Part shown: positions 36,832 to 46,800 of the stretch, one piece after another | How positions within the stretch are numbered: position 1 is the stretch's first letter | Layout: the number at the start of each line of letters is the position of its first letter | Source of the DNA: Candidatus Krumholzibacteriota bacterium | Lineage (GTDB): Bacteria; Krumholzibacteriota; Krumholzibacteriia; Krumholzibacteriales; Krumholzibacteriaceae | Direction of reading: 5' to 3' | Assembly: GCA_016932415.1 (NCBI GenBank) | Contig: JAFGCX010000016.1 | Span: 36,404 to 100,403, forward strand | Length of the DNA stretch: 64,000 nucleotides | The notes under the pieces: generated by a model | Told to the model about the DNA's origin: nothing | The model's input: only the letters and a program-made list of their open reading frames with translations | Databases searched by the model: none | Translations under genes and position numbers: made by a program

Positions 36832-37311
36832 ATGGAACACAAGTCTGCCAATATACTGCTGGTAGAGGACAACAAGATGGACATCGAGCTGACGCTCAAC
36901 GCTTTCAGGGACGCGAAGCTTATCAACAGGATAGAAGTGGCGAGAAATGGCAGGGAGGCTCTTGACCTTCTTAATGGTGAGGGGCAATATGCCGGCAAGG
37001 AGATCTTTACGCCCGACATCATACTGCTCGATCTCAAGATGCCGGGAATAGACGGGCATGAAGTACTCAAGACGATCAAGAATACGCGTGAACTTAAAAA
37101 GATCCCCGTTATAATCCTTACGTCCTCGAAAGAGGAGGGGGACAGGGAGATGAGCTACGATAATGGAGCTAACAGTTACCTTGTCAAACCTGTATCGTTC
37201 GAGGGTTTTATCAAGGTCGCCAGGATGGTCGGGGATTACTGGGTATCTCTAAATGTCGGGCCTACGATAAACAGATCCCCGGGTTCTGCCGGGGAGATCA
37301 AGCTGGGATAG
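36832..37311 (+). CDS. single-domain response regulator (Rcp1-like)
   Basis: 159-residue CheY-like receiver without an output domain. ILLVEDNKMDIELT gives the acidic pocket, LLDLKMPGIDGHEVL the phospho-acceptor Asp, IILTSSKEEGD the Thr/Ser switch and YLVKPVSFEGF the Lys. The long loop before the Asp (GEGQYAGKEIFTPDI) is typical of regulators paired with phytochrome-like PAS kinases. ATG 36832 is preferred to the TTG 36826. It starts 2 bp after the preceding kinase stop. Confidence 0.93.
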   Translation: MEHKSANILLVEDNKMDIELTLNAFRDAKLINRIEVARNGREALDLLNGEGQYAGKEIFTPDIILLDLKMPGIDGHEVLKTIKNTRELKKIPVIILTSSKEEGDREMSYDNGANSYLVKPVSFEGFIKVARMVGDYWVSLNVGPTINRSPGSAGEIKLG

Positions 37312-37321
37312 GGCAGGTAGA

Positions 37322-39258
37322 ATGAGCGATAAGCTAAGAATAATCTACGTTGACGACTACAAGCTTGACAGGGAACTGGTAAGGGACGCGCTCCGATCTG
37401 AAGGAGACTCATTCTCCCTTCTTGAAGCCTCTTCGAAAGCAGAATTCGAGAAGTTATGGGCGCGGGGAAGATGCGACCTTGTCCTCACCGATTTTAATAT
37501 CAGCGGTTGGGAGGGCCTGCAGGTGCTTTCCCTCGTCCATAAGACCGATCCATCGATCCCTGTCATAATCGTCACCGGGACCGGGTCTGAAGAGATAGCA
37601 GTGGAGGCGATGAAACTCGGAGCGGCCGATTATGTAATAAAGACTCCGCGGCATATCAGGAAACTCCCGCAGGCGATCAGGGCAGCGATCGATAAAAATA
37701 GAGCGGAACAGGAGAAGATGGAGGCTCTCAGTGAACTGCGTTCGAGCGAAGAGATGCACCGGCGGATGATCGAAGGGCTGCACGAGGGGATATGGGTGAT
37801 CGACGCCGATGCCCGTACCACATACGCCAATCCAGCCATGGCGGCGATGCTCGGGTACGAAAGATCCGAAATGACAGGGATGCATCTCTTCTCTTTCATG
37901 GATGAATCAGAGATCGAAAAATGCAGCGAGAATCTCAACAGGAGAAAAGAAGGTATTCCGGAGCAGCACGAATTCAGGTTCAGGAAGAAGGATGGAGGAT
38001 CCCTTTTTGTATTGCTCGATACGAATCCGATGCTCGGTGATAATGGAGAATATCTCGGAGCGATCGCGGGGGTTATAGATATAACAGAGAGAAAGGAACT
38101 TCAAGCCGATCTTCTGCAGGCCCGGAAGATGGAAGCAGTCGGGCTCCTCGCGGGGGGATCGCCCATGATTTCAACAACCTGCTTACAGTGATAAATGGAA
38201 ATGTCGAACTGCTTCTGATGGATATAGGGAAAGGGGATCCCCTGCGCAATGAGATAAACGAGATCCGTTCGGCAAGTCTCAGCGCTGCGAAGTTGACGAA
38301 GCAGCTTCTCGCCTTCAGCAGAAAACAACCAGTTCACATGAAGGTCCTTGATTTTGCAACGTTACTCGATGGGTCGAGAAGCATGCTCGAAAGGGTCCTG
38401 CGGGAGGATATAATCATATCATTGGAGGTCAAGGTCTCCGGCGGATACGTACTGGCAGATTCGTCCTTTCTTGAACAGATAATCCTCAATATGGCGATCA
38501 ACTCGCGCGACGCGATGCCTGAGGGCGGTACTCTTACATTCCTGCTCGACAGGATCGTTGCTGACGAACAGTTTGTCTCCGGCGGGGTCCTGATAAGCCC
38601 CGGGGAATACATACGGCTCAGGATCAGCGATACCGGGACGGGAATGACCGATGACTGCAGGGAGAAGATATTCGAACCGTTTTTCACGACTAAAACCAAA
38701 GAGAAAGGATCCGGTCTGGGGCTTTCAAGCGTATACGGAATGGTCAAACAGATGAAGGGGTTCGTTACCGTCGACAGCAAGGTAGGTGAGGGCGCGGTCT
38801 TCAGCGTATTTCTGCCCGCCGTCGATGGGATGCCGGAAAAAAAGGATGCGCCTGGCCGCCATAGACGGGATAAGGTAGAGAATGCGACTCTCCTTGTCGT
38901 TGAGGATGATCCGGCGGTTCTCCAGTTTCTCCAGAGAATACTGACAAGGCAAGGATACAAGGTATTGACCGCGATTGATGCCGATTCGGCTTTTGAAAGG
39001 TCCAGGTCGTACGAAAAAGCGATAGATATTGTGATAACGGATATCGTACTGCCAGGGATGAATGGAATAGACCTTGTTAAAAAACTTAAAAAGACAAGAC
39101 AGACTGTCAGGGAACTTTTCATCTCTGGATATTTTCAGGAAGAGGAGGAAGGTGATACGCTTTTGGTCCCGGGAGTAAACCTTCTTCAGAAACCTTTTGA
39201 GAGCGCGGATCTGATAAGGATCATCGACCAGCTCCTTTCATACCGGGATTCTCCATAA
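37322..39258 (+). CDS. REC-PAS-histidine kinase-REC hybrid split by a -1 frameshift
   Basis: Zero frame (37322-38191): receiver (LRIIYVDDYKLDREL, LVLTDFNISGWEGL, VIIVTGTGSEE) and PAS domain, up to QARKMEAVGLLAGG, then it runs to a stop at 38189. The -1 frame resumes exactly at 38158 with IAHDFNNLLTVINGN, i.e. the H-box, then N-box QIILNMAINSRDAM, G1 SDTGTGMTDDCREKI, G2 KGSGLGLSSVYGM, and a C-terminal receiver (LLVVEDDPAVLQFL, IVITDIVLPGMNGI). The junction is G GGG GGA. Zero-frame product alone would lack the phosphorylatable His. Ten bp after the Rcp1-like gene, so one operon. Confidence 0.85.
38152..38158 (+). other. slippery heptamer G GGG GGA at second kinase frameshift
   Basis: Zero-frame codons gcG GGG GGA; a -1 slip continues at 38158 with ATC GCC CAT GAT, restoring the invariant GGIAHDFNNLL sequence. 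Same direction of shift as the site at 36419. One missing G in the run would give the same result. Confidence 0.55.
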
Positions 39259-39359
39259 GCTCCCCGATGCGATATCTGCCGGAAAAATGAATCATGTCCC
39301 GATCGCTCGCCGGTCTCATTAAAGCTGTAAGTGAGTATGAGGGAGCGGGTAAATTGAGA

Positions 39360-39388
39360 TTGACTTATTTCCACAGTGGTGATATTGA
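39360..39388 (+). promoter_or_regulatory. sigma70-type promoter for the OFA transporter
   Basis: TTGACT at 39360-39365, 17 bp, TATTGA at 39383-39388; start about 25 bp before the gene's ATG. It lies in the 160-bp gap after the kinase operon. Confidence 0.6.
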
Positions 39389-39418
39389 GAAGCGTAACCT
39401 ATTTTGAGGAGGGAATGA

Positions 39419-40729
39419 ATGAGTGACGAGAAGGTGATGAACCGATGGCTGGTAGTCATCGGCGCCGTACTGATTCAGCTCTGTCTCGGCGCGATCTACG
39501 CGTGGAGCGTCTTTACAAAGCAGATCACCGCTGCTGACGGTATCTACCGGTTCAGCGCCCAGCAGGCAGCCTGGGTATTTTCCGCCGGCCTTGCTACCTT
39601 TGCGGTAGTCATGGTCATAGCGGGCAGGCTCCAGGCGAAGCTTGGCCCAAGGCCGATAGCCGTCGCGGGCGGGATCGTTCTCGGGCTGGGGTATATACTT
39701 GGCGGATTTCTTGGAAGCAGCTTCATAATGCAGCTTCTCTGTATCGGGATCATCGGCGGAGCGGGAATAGGTCTCGCGTATGTCGTACCGATCGCTGTCG
39801 GAGTAAAGTGGTTTCCCGACAAAAAGGGAATGATCGCGGGTCTTGCTGTCGCCGGATTCGGGTTCGGCGCGACTCTGTGGGTCAAGCTTGCCGGATCATG
39901 GTTCGGTGGGCTCCTCAATACGACAAGTCTTTTCGGGCTTCCGGGCGTGCAGAGCGTTTTCTTCATATATGGAGTAGTCTTCTTAATCTTTGTGCTTCTC
40001 GGGAGTATCGTCATGAAGAATCCCCCGGAAGGATACAGGCCGCAGGGGTGGGAACCGCCGGCGGCGGGAAGTACCGCTAAAGCTACAGGCGCCGTCGAAC
40101 TAACCAGCGGTGAGATGCTGAAGACTCCCCAATTCTATTTTATCTGGCTTATGTTCGTTGGATCGGGCCTCGCGGGACTTATGGTCATCTACTGCATCAG
40201 GCTCTTTGGAGTAGACGCGCTTCAGGCTTCGGGAGCGGCGACCGATGCCAAGGTCGCCGGCATGATAGCCGGTACGGCGATGGCGTGGTACGCGATCCTT
40301 AATGGCCTGGGAAGGATCGTCTGGGGGACGGTATCGGACAAGATCGGGCGCAAAATCGCTCTTTTCATGATGTGCCTCTTCCAGGGGATCATTATGCTCC
40401 TTTTCTTCAAGATGGGTCACTCCCGGATCGGCCTGATACTGGGAGCATGTATCATAGGATTCAATTTCGGCGGGAATTTCGCGCTCTTCCCGGCCGCCAC
40501 TGCCGATTTCTTCGGAAACAAGAATGTGGGCACGAACTATGGATGGGTATTCCTCGCGTACGGTGTGGCGGGAATAGCAGGTCCGCAGATCGCCGGGTAT
40601 TTCAAGGATGCCGCGAAGGGTGGAGATGTAAGCGCGTGGATGACTCCATTCCTTGTGGCGGGAATCTCCTGCCTGGTGGCTGCCGTCATCGGGCTTCTGC
40701 TCAAGGCTCCGAAGAGGCATGCCGCTTAG
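39419..40729 (+). CDS. MFS transporter, OFA (oxalate/formate antiporter) family
   Basis: 12-segment major facilitator carrier of 436 residues. Family features: NRWLVVIGAVLIQLCLGAIYAWSVFT at the start, KLGPRPIAVAGG in the 2-3 loop and GRIVWGTVSDKIGRK in the middle loop. Substrate is likely a small carboxylate, but OFA members vary and no oxalate or formate enzyme genes adjoin. SD GAGGAGGG before ATG 39419. Own promoter and terminator, so a single-gene unit. Confidence 0.9.
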   Translation: MSDEKVMNRWLVVIGAVLIQLCLGAIYAWSVFTKQITAADGIYRFSAQQAAWVFSAGLATFAVVMVIAGRLQAKLGPRPIAVAGGIVLGLGYILGGFLGSSFIMQLLCIGIIGGAGIGLAYVVPIAVGVKWFPDKKGMIAGLAVAGFGFGATLWVKLAGSWFGGLLNTTSLFGLPGVQSVFFIYGVVFLIFVLLGSIVMKNPPEGYRPQGWEPPAAGSTAKATGAVELTSGEMLKTPQFYFIWLMFVGSGLAGLMVIYCIRLFGVDALQASGAATDAKVAGMIAGTAMAWYAILNGLGRIVWGTVSDKIGRKIALFMMCLFQGIIMLLFFKMGHSRIGLILGACIIGFNFGGNFALFPAATADFFGNKNVGTNYGWVFLAYGVAGIAGPQIAGYFKDAAKGGDVSAWMTPFLVAGISCLVAAVIGLLLKAPKRHAA

Positions 40730-40767
40730 GCGATAAACGAAAAGCCCTTGTCAGAAAACGTATGCTG

Positions 40768-40797
40768 GAGAGCGCCGGAAGCGGCGCTCTCTTTATT
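40768..40797 (+). terminator. intrinsic terminator after OFA transporter
   Basis: GAGAGCGCC (40768-40776) and GGCGCTCTC (40783-40791) form a perfect 9-bp stem with a 6-nt loop, followed by TTTATTTAT. Confidence 0.85.
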
Positions 40798-40912
40798 TAT
40801 CAGGCAGATCGCTGACTCTCCGATCAAGCGTTATGGTACTTTTCATATCTCCTGCAGCATCAGCCGATTGGGCGCTCCCGGGAATTTTATTCTAAAAAGG
40901 TTCCCGCGACCT

Positions 40913-40941
40913 TTGAAAAATCAGCGGTAACGTGATACTAT
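40913..40941 (+). promoter_or_regulatory. sigma70-type promoter for folE
   Basis: TTGAAA at 40913-40918, 17 bp, TACTAT at 40936-40941. Predicted start near 40948, about 36 nt before the folE ATG. Confidence 0.65.
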
Positions 40942-40983
40942 GCGGACGATCGCGGCAGTAACGAATAACCTTGCGGGAGTAAT

Positions 40984-41547
40984 ATGATGGAAGAATACGT
41001 TCGCGGAATACTGAGATCCATAGGTGAAGACCCCGAAAGAGAGGGATTGAAGAGGACGCCGGAGAGAGTAAGTGAATCGCTTAAATTTCTGACGAGTGGC
41101 TATCATGAGGATATCGGAAAGATCATGGGAAGCTCCGTCTTCGAGGAAGAGCATGACGAGATGATTATCGCCAGGGATATAAGTCTGTACAGTCTCTGTG
41201 AACATCACATGCTTCCTTTCTTCGGCAAATGCCACGTGGCCTATATTCCGAAAGGCAGGATAATCGGCCTTTCAAAGATTCCGAGGATCGTAGAGGTCTT
41301 TTCGATGAGGCTGCAGGTGCAGGAGCGGCTTACCAACCAGATCGCGAAGACGCTGATGGAACATCTGAAGCCTTACGGAGTCGCCGTAACGATCGAGGCG
41401 GTGCATCTCTGCATGGCGATGAGAGGCGTCAGAAAACGCGATGCCCTTATAATAACGAGTTCGATGCTCGGCGCCTTTCGCAGCGATCCTAAGACCCGTA
41501 TGGAATTCCTCAACCTCATTAAAGGTAACGACCGGCATAAATGGTAG
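40984..41547 (+). CDS. folE: GTP cyclohydrolase I
   Basis: Converts GTP to dihydroneopterin triphosphate for folate (or queuosine/pterin) synthesis. 187 residues, with the zinc ligands in LCEHHMLPFFGKCHVAYIP (Cys and His) and LCMAMRGVRK (second Cys), and the catalytic region GLSKIPRIVEVFSMRLQVQERLT. The Cys/His pattern shows the zinc-dependent type IA enzyme. ATG 40984 or 40987. Stands alone, between the OFA transporter and lexA. Confidence 0.97.
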   Translation: MMEEYVRGILRSIGEDPEREGLKRTPERVSESLKFLTSGYHEDIGKIMGSSVFEEEHDEMIIARDISLYSLCEHHMLPFFGKCHVAYIPKGRIIGLSKIPRIVEVFSMRLQVQERLTNQIAKTLMEHLKPYGVAVTIEAVHLCMAMRGVRKRDALIITSSMLGAFRSDPKTRMEFLNLIKGNDRHKW

Positions 41548-41587
41548 TGGGCCGGGATGGGTTTTTTCAGGAGTTTTCTTTTTCTTC

Positions 41588-41666
41588 TTTACTTTCGGTT
41601 TTTTTTCGGTATTATATGAATAAGCTCCCCGGGGGATGGCGGCGCATAGCCGCTTTCATCCCCGGG
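41588..41666 (+). promoter_or_regulatory. lexA: lexA promoter and 5' leader hairpin
   Basis: TTTACT (41588-41593), 16 bp, TATTAT (41610-41615) would start transcription near 41622. A direct repeat TTCGGT...TTCGGT lies in the spacer. The transcript would open with a very stable hairpin: CCCGGGG/ATG (41628-41638) pairs with CAT/CCCCGGG (41657-41666), and inside it GCGGC (41639-41643) pairs with GCCGC (41649-41653). No T run follows, so it is not a simple terminator. I cannot identify the LexA operator itself. Confidence 0.5.
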
Positions 41667-41700
41667 AAAGATGTCCAGGCGGGGTTTTACAGGAGGGAAT

Positions 41701-42318
41701 ATGGTCTACCTTACAAGACGTCAGAAGGAGATACTCGATTTTATAGAGGCGTTCCAGGGAGAAAATGGCTACGCCCCGTCGCTCGAAGAGATAGCGGCTC
41801 ATTTCGGACTCTCGGCGGTCAGTACGGTCCACGAGCACCTTTCCAACCTTTCCGCCAAGGGGATGCTCATGCGCGGATCTAACAGGGCGAGGTCGATAGA
41901 GCCGGTTGTCAGCAAAAAAAGGCAGGGTTCTTCGACCGAAGTGATGCTTGCCGGGACTGTCGCCGCCGGTTCACCGATAGAAGCGCTTGAGGTTCCCGAG
42001 ACAGTTGCCCTCCCTCCCGGTCTTGCAGGCAGGGCGGAGACCTTTGCGCTGAGGGTCAGGGGGCTTTCGATGACTGGCGACGGGATACTCGACGGCGATA
42101 TGATAATCGTGGAAAAGGTAGAGAGGGTCAGCAACGGAACGCTTGCCGTCGCTCTGATAGATGGAAGCGAGGCGACCGTGAAGAGATTCTATCAGCGCGG
42201 CGCCGTGGTAACGCTGAGACCTTCCAATCCTGATATGGATGATATCGTCCTTTCCGCCTCGAGAGTGGAGATAATGGGACGGGTGACGGGGCTTATCCGC
42301 GATTACAGGCAGGGTTGA
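41701..42318 (+). CDS. lexA: LexA repressor
   Basis: SOS repressor that cleaves itself on RecA activation. 205 residues: N-terminal winged helix (LTRRQKEILDFIEAFQGENGYAPSLEEIAAHFGLS), cleavage site Ala-Gly in TVAAGSP, catalytic Ser in RGLSMTGDGILDGDM and catalytic Lys in EATVKRFY. ATG 41701 has AGGAGGG upstream. Heads the mutagenesis cassette and ends 1 bp before the next gene. Confidence 0.97.
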   Translation: MVYLTRRQKEILDFIEAFQGENGYAPSLEEIAAHFGLSAVSTVHEHLSNLSAKGMLMRGSNRARSIEPVVSKKRQGSSTEVMLAGTVAAGSPIEALEVPETVALPPGLAGRAETFALRVRGLSMTGDGILDGDMIIVEKVERVSNGTLAVALIDGSEATVKRFYQRGAVVTLRPSNPDMDDIVLSASRVEIMGRVTGLIRDYRQG

Positions 42319-42319
42319 T

Positions 42320-42577
42320 ATGAAAGGCCTTTCGACGCGGGAGACGGTAAGAGAGAATATGGCGCTTGTCTACCGGAGGGTCGATATGATCCTTTCGTCA
42401 AACAGCCGCGAAGAGGTGCGCGAGGGTGATTGTCTCCTTCTGGAAACGGGACGCAGGCCGAAAAAAGGAGAGCTGGCGCTGATCCGTCGCGGAAGAGTGG
42501 AGACCCTCTGCCGGTGGGACGGCCAGGCGGAGGAAGACCTGCTGGGACTGGTTATAGGCGTAAGGCGAAGGCTTTGA
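42320..42577 (+). CDS. 85-aa LexA/S24-like protein lacking the catalytic Lys
   Basis: Small protein with no exact family that I recognise. Its second half aligns with the LexA peptidase domain: SSNSREEVREGDCLLLE matches GLSMTGDGILDGDMIIVE, keeping a Ser at the nucleophile position, and GELALIRRGRVETLCRW matches the GTLAVALIDG...ATVKRF segment, where the catalytic Lys is replaced by Cys. No helix-turn-helix. Proteolysis is therefore unlikely. It starts 1 bp after lexA and precedes the Y-family polymerase, the place usually held by imuA. A role as adaptor in the mutasome is inference. Confidence 0.7.
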   Translation: MKGLSTRETVRENMALVYRRVDMILSSNSREEVREGDCLLLETGRRPKKGELALIRRGRVETLCRWDGQAEEDLLGLVIGVRRRL

Positions 42578-42675
42578 TATCGCCGCCTCATGTGCGTCCC
42601 GATCCTCCTCGATCGCGGCCAGCGCGGGAGAAGAAGCAGGCAGGGGAGCGGCCAGGCGGCTGTGGGGGCTGATCG

Positions 42676-43887
42676 ATGCCGCGGCAGATATTCCATATAA
42701 ATACGGATGATTTCTATGCTTCGGCTATGAGGCTGCGCGATCCGCAGCTGAAGGGAAGGCCCGTGATCATATCAGGTCCCGCGCCGCGCGGTATCGTCCT
42801 CTCTGCTTCGTACGAGGCGAGGGGTGAAGGCGTCGAAAGGGGGATGAGCGTCGCGGAGGCGAAGAGGCTCTGTTCTGCGGGGCGGTTCCTTCCGCCCGAC
42901 TGGAGGTTCTTCGGCAAAGTGTCGAAAGGTATATTCGGCGTTCTGGAACGGTACAGCCCCGTTGTCGAAGTCGTATCCCTCGACGAGGGATATCTCGATT
43001 ATACGGGGTGCGCACGCGTATTCGGCGATGCGCTCGATATGGGTAGCAGGATAAGGAGGGAGGTCTTCGCCGATACCGGGCTTGATATATCGCTCGGGAT
43101 AGCGTCGAGCAGGCTTGTCAGCCATGTAGCGTCGCGAAGCGCTAAGCGGGCGAATATGATAGATGTATACCCCGGATGCGAACGAAGGTTCCTCGCGCCG
43201 GTGGATATCGGACGGTTCCCGATCGTCGCGGCGAAAGATATACCGGTTTTGCGCGAACTCGGGATATTCAGGGTGGGAGATATCCTGCGTTTTCCCGAAG
43301 AGCTTTTTTCCCTCTGTTTTGGCCGGTGGGGTGTCAGGCTCTATCGCGGGGCGGCCGGCGAGGATCCCAGCAGGGTCAGGAGGGGAAAGAGGGAGGACGA
43401 AAGGTTCAGGGCCGAGCAGCTGTTGCAGCCCGATCTTACAGATACCGGAGCGATTATGGCGGCACTTTACCGGCTGTCGGAAAGACTCGGGGAGAGCCTC
43501 AGGTCGGAAAGGTCGCTCGCCCGGTCGGTCAGGGTAGATATCCGCTATGCCGATTCCGTCGTGGCATCGGGAGTCAGGCGGCTGGAGGGCGAGACATCCG
43601 ATGATCTTCGCGTTTTCGATTCGGCCCGCGCGATCTTTGACCGCCTTTTTGTCAGGAGGGTGCGCCTCCGGTGGGTCTCGATAGCTGTTCCAGGGTACGG
43701 CCCCGAACCTCTTCAGATCGGGCTTTTTTATGAAAGATCTACGGTTACCGAAAAACGAAGGAAGATACTCTCCGTCCTCGACACTCTTCGCGGCAGCTTT
43801 CCCGAAGGGGTCGCGCCGGTATTCGGGAGGGCGATCGAGGCAGGCGATCGATCCCTGACAGGAAAGGCAGCGGATTTCACCGCGTGA
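42676..43887 (+). CDS. imuB: Y-family DNA polymerase, ImuB-like
   Basis: 403 residues with the DinB/UmuC palm and fingers: FHINTDDFYASAM, RGIVLSASYEARGEGVERGMS, VVSLDEGYLDYTG and the little-finger region to about 360. The first metal-ligand Asp of active polymerases (HVDMDCFYA-type) is Asn here (HINTDDFYA), while the SxDE pair is kept. Partial loss of the active site, together with a position before dnaE2, suggests the ImuB scaffold role rather than a true DinB. No clear C-terminal beta-clamp motif (QLxLF) seen. SD GGGGGCTG. Confidence 0.8.
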   Translation: MPRQIFHINTDDFYASAMRLRDPQLKGRPVIISGPAPRGIVLSASYEARGEGVERGMSVAEAKRLCSAGRFLPPDWRFFGKVSKGIFGVLERYSPVVEVVSLDEGYLDYTGCARVFGDALDMGSRIRREVFADTGLDISLGIASSRLVSHVASRSAKRANMIDVYPGCERRFLAPVDIGRFPIVAAKDIPVLRELGIFRVGDILRFPEELFSLCFGRWGVRLYRGAAGEDPSRVRRGKREDERFRAEQLLQPDLTDTGAIMAALYRLSERLGESLRSERSLARSVRVDIRYADSVVASGVRRLEGETSDDLRVFDSARAIFDRLFVRRVRLRWVSIAVPGYGPEPLQIGLFYERSTVTEKRRKILSVLDTLRGSFPEGVAPVFGRAIEAGDRSLTGKAADFTA

Positions 43888-46800
43888 ATGAAAGGATCGT
43901 CCGATATGAAGGAGGAATTTACTCATCTGCACCTGCACTCCAATTTCTCGCTGCTATCGGGAACAGCGACCGTGGAGGAACTTGCCGGGGCAGCCGCCGC
44001 CTGTGGGATGAGAGCGCTCGCTCTGACCGATACTGACAATATGTGCGCTGTCGTACCCTTTGAAAAGGCCTGCCGGAAGGTTGGGATAAGGCCGATATAC
44101 GGTGCCATGATAACCGGGAGCGGAGGAAGGTACGCGGTTGCTCTGGCGCGCAACAACGATGGATACTCGGAGATATGCAGGCTCGTGACAGCCCGACGGC
44201 TCGATGACGATTTTTCCTTCACCGGCCGGATCAGCTCCCTTTCAGACGATCTTTATCTTCTTTGCGGCGACGGGAAGACCGTCTCGACGATGCGAGACCG
44301 TGAAAACCTGCGTGTGCCCCTTCCCGTAGCCGAGGGGATCGATTACGACAGGATAAGGTGGCGGCTAAGGGGTATGGCGCAAAGGTCCGGGGTCAGAACG
44401 GTTGCTGCTGGAGGAATATATTTCGTCGGCCCCCGGGATCATTCCATCCACCGCGTGCTTACCGCGATAAGGACCGGAACGACAGTCGGCAGGCTCGATG
44501 CCGGCGAAGTGGCGCCGCCGGGAGCTTTTTTCCGCGCGGCGGAAAGGGTGCGAAGGACTTTCGCCGATGACAGGGAATCGTTCGATGAAGCGGGGAGAAT
44601 AGCCCGCGACTGCACGGCCGATCCAGGGCTCGGCCGCCGACGGCTGCCGAGGTTTTCGGTACCTCCCGGAGAAAGCGCCTCTTCATATCTCAGGCGTATA
44701 GCATCGAGGGGGCTCGCCGAACGGCTCGGCGGACGGGCAGGGCCGGCGGAGACAGAAAGGGCCAGAGAGACTCTCGATCACGAACTCTCCGTGATTGGAG
44801 GGAAGGGGCTTGCCGACTATTTCCTTATCTGCTGGGATATCGTAAGGTTTGCCCGCGGCAGGGGGATATCTTCGGTCGGCCGCGGGTCGGCGGGGAACAG
44901 CCTCGTCTCGTACAGCCTTCGCATAACAGATGTCAACCCGTTGCGCCACAACATGTTTTTCGAGAGATTCCTCAATCCCGAGAGGGAACAGCTTCCCGAT
45001 TTCGATATAGATTTTGCCACTGGGGACCGTGAGAAGGTGCTCGAATATATATTCCGCAGATACGGAAGCGAAAGGGTGGCGATGATCGGCACTTTCAGCA
45101 CGCTGCGCGCCCGCGCAGCCCTGCGCGAGACGGCCAAAGCCCTCGGTATTCCGGAAGGGGAAGTAGCTCCTTTCATAAGACGGATCCCGTTCTACGCGGC
45201 GATAGACAAACTCGACCTGCTACCGGCGGCTTCGCCCGCCGCTGCCGGTCTCGACCCCGCGTTGGAACCTCTTCGGACCCTTCTTCCGATTGCCAGGCGG
45301 ATCGGAGGTTTTCCCAGGCATATGGCGACTCATCCGTGCGGTCTCGTGATCTCACCCGAGCCGATCACCTCCCTCGTCCCTCTTCAGAGAGGCGATAAGG
45401 GGTATGAGATCACTCAATGGTCGATGTACGATATAGAGGCGGCCGGACTTGTCAAAATCGATATCATCGGGCAGAAGGGGCTTGCCGTGATCGCCGAGAC
45501 GGCCGCGATGGCATCAGTGAACGAGGGGAGGCCTCTTCACAGGGAAAGGATCGATTACCTCGATGATCCTGCCGCCAGGAAGATCGTTCGGGAGGGCAGG
45601 ACGCAGGGATGTTTTTATATAGAATCTCCAATAATGATGCAGCTTCTGCGGCAGGCGCGCTGCGACGATTTCGAGGTCCTCACAGCCCTTTCATCGATCA
45701 TACGCCCGGGCGTATCGAGCCATGGAGGCAAGAAAAGCTATCTGCACAGGCAACTTGGGATCGAGCCGGTTCCGGAGATGCATCCGGCGGTCGCTGAAGT
45801 CCTTGCCGACACCTTTGGGTGCCTGATCTACCAGGAACAGGTCATAAAGATCGCCGTCAATGTAGCCGGAATGAGTTACGCGGAGGCCGACGGTCTGCGC
45901 AGGTGCATGTCGTTCAAGAACCTCGACGAGGAGACGATTGCCGGGTACCGCGATTCCTTCATCGGGGGAGCGCTCGGGCGCGGCATTCCCCCCGGGGTGG
46001 CCGATGATATATTCCGGCGGATAGCGGCCTTTGCCGGATACGCTTTCTGCAAGGCGCACTCGGCATCGTTCGCCCTCGAATCGTTTGAAAGCGCCTGGTG
46101 GAAGGCGCACTATCCGGCCGAGTTCATGGCGGCGGTGATATCGAACGGCGGCGGGTACTACTCGCACGAAGAATATCTTGAGGAAGCGAAAAGGCTCGGA
46201 TTGAAAGTGCTTCCTCCCTGCGTCAACGAAAGCGGGATAAGGCATCATGGAAAAGATGGTGTCCTGAGGATAGGGTTGATGCAGATCAAGGGCCTGAGGA
46301 GGAGTACGGCGGAGAAGATCGTCGAGGAAGCTGAAATATCTTCTTTTGTCTCACTTGAGGATCTTCTCGTCAGGGTCGGGCCTTCACGGGCGGAGACAGT
46401 ATCGCTGATCCGGTGCGGAGCGATGATTTCATTCGGGGCTTCGCGTCCTGAACTGATGTGGCAGATGCGTCTTCTGAATGCCTGCGAGGAGCAGCCTTCG
46501 CCGCGGGACTCTGCCCCCGCCCCGCGCTCGGTCGTAATGCGGATACTGGCATCAGGGATCCCCGAGATCCCCGATTATGACCTTCAAAAGAGTCTCGAGG
46601 CGGAAAGGGATATCCTTGACCTGTGCGTCAGCGGCCATCCTCTGGACATATTCGATGATTTGATATCGCCGCTTGCCGCGCGGCATCGCCTGGTAAAGTC
46701 GACTTCCCTGGCGCGGATGGAAGGGCGCGAGGTCGATATAGTAGGATGGAAAGTCACCGCGAAGGCGACAAGGACCGCCGATGAAGGATCGGAGATGATC

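Noticed and set aside
42592..42696. Short basic frame in the gap before the Y-family polymerase
   Set aside because: Arg/Gly/Gln-rich low complexity, no SD, overlaps the polymerase start; likely non-coding spacer.
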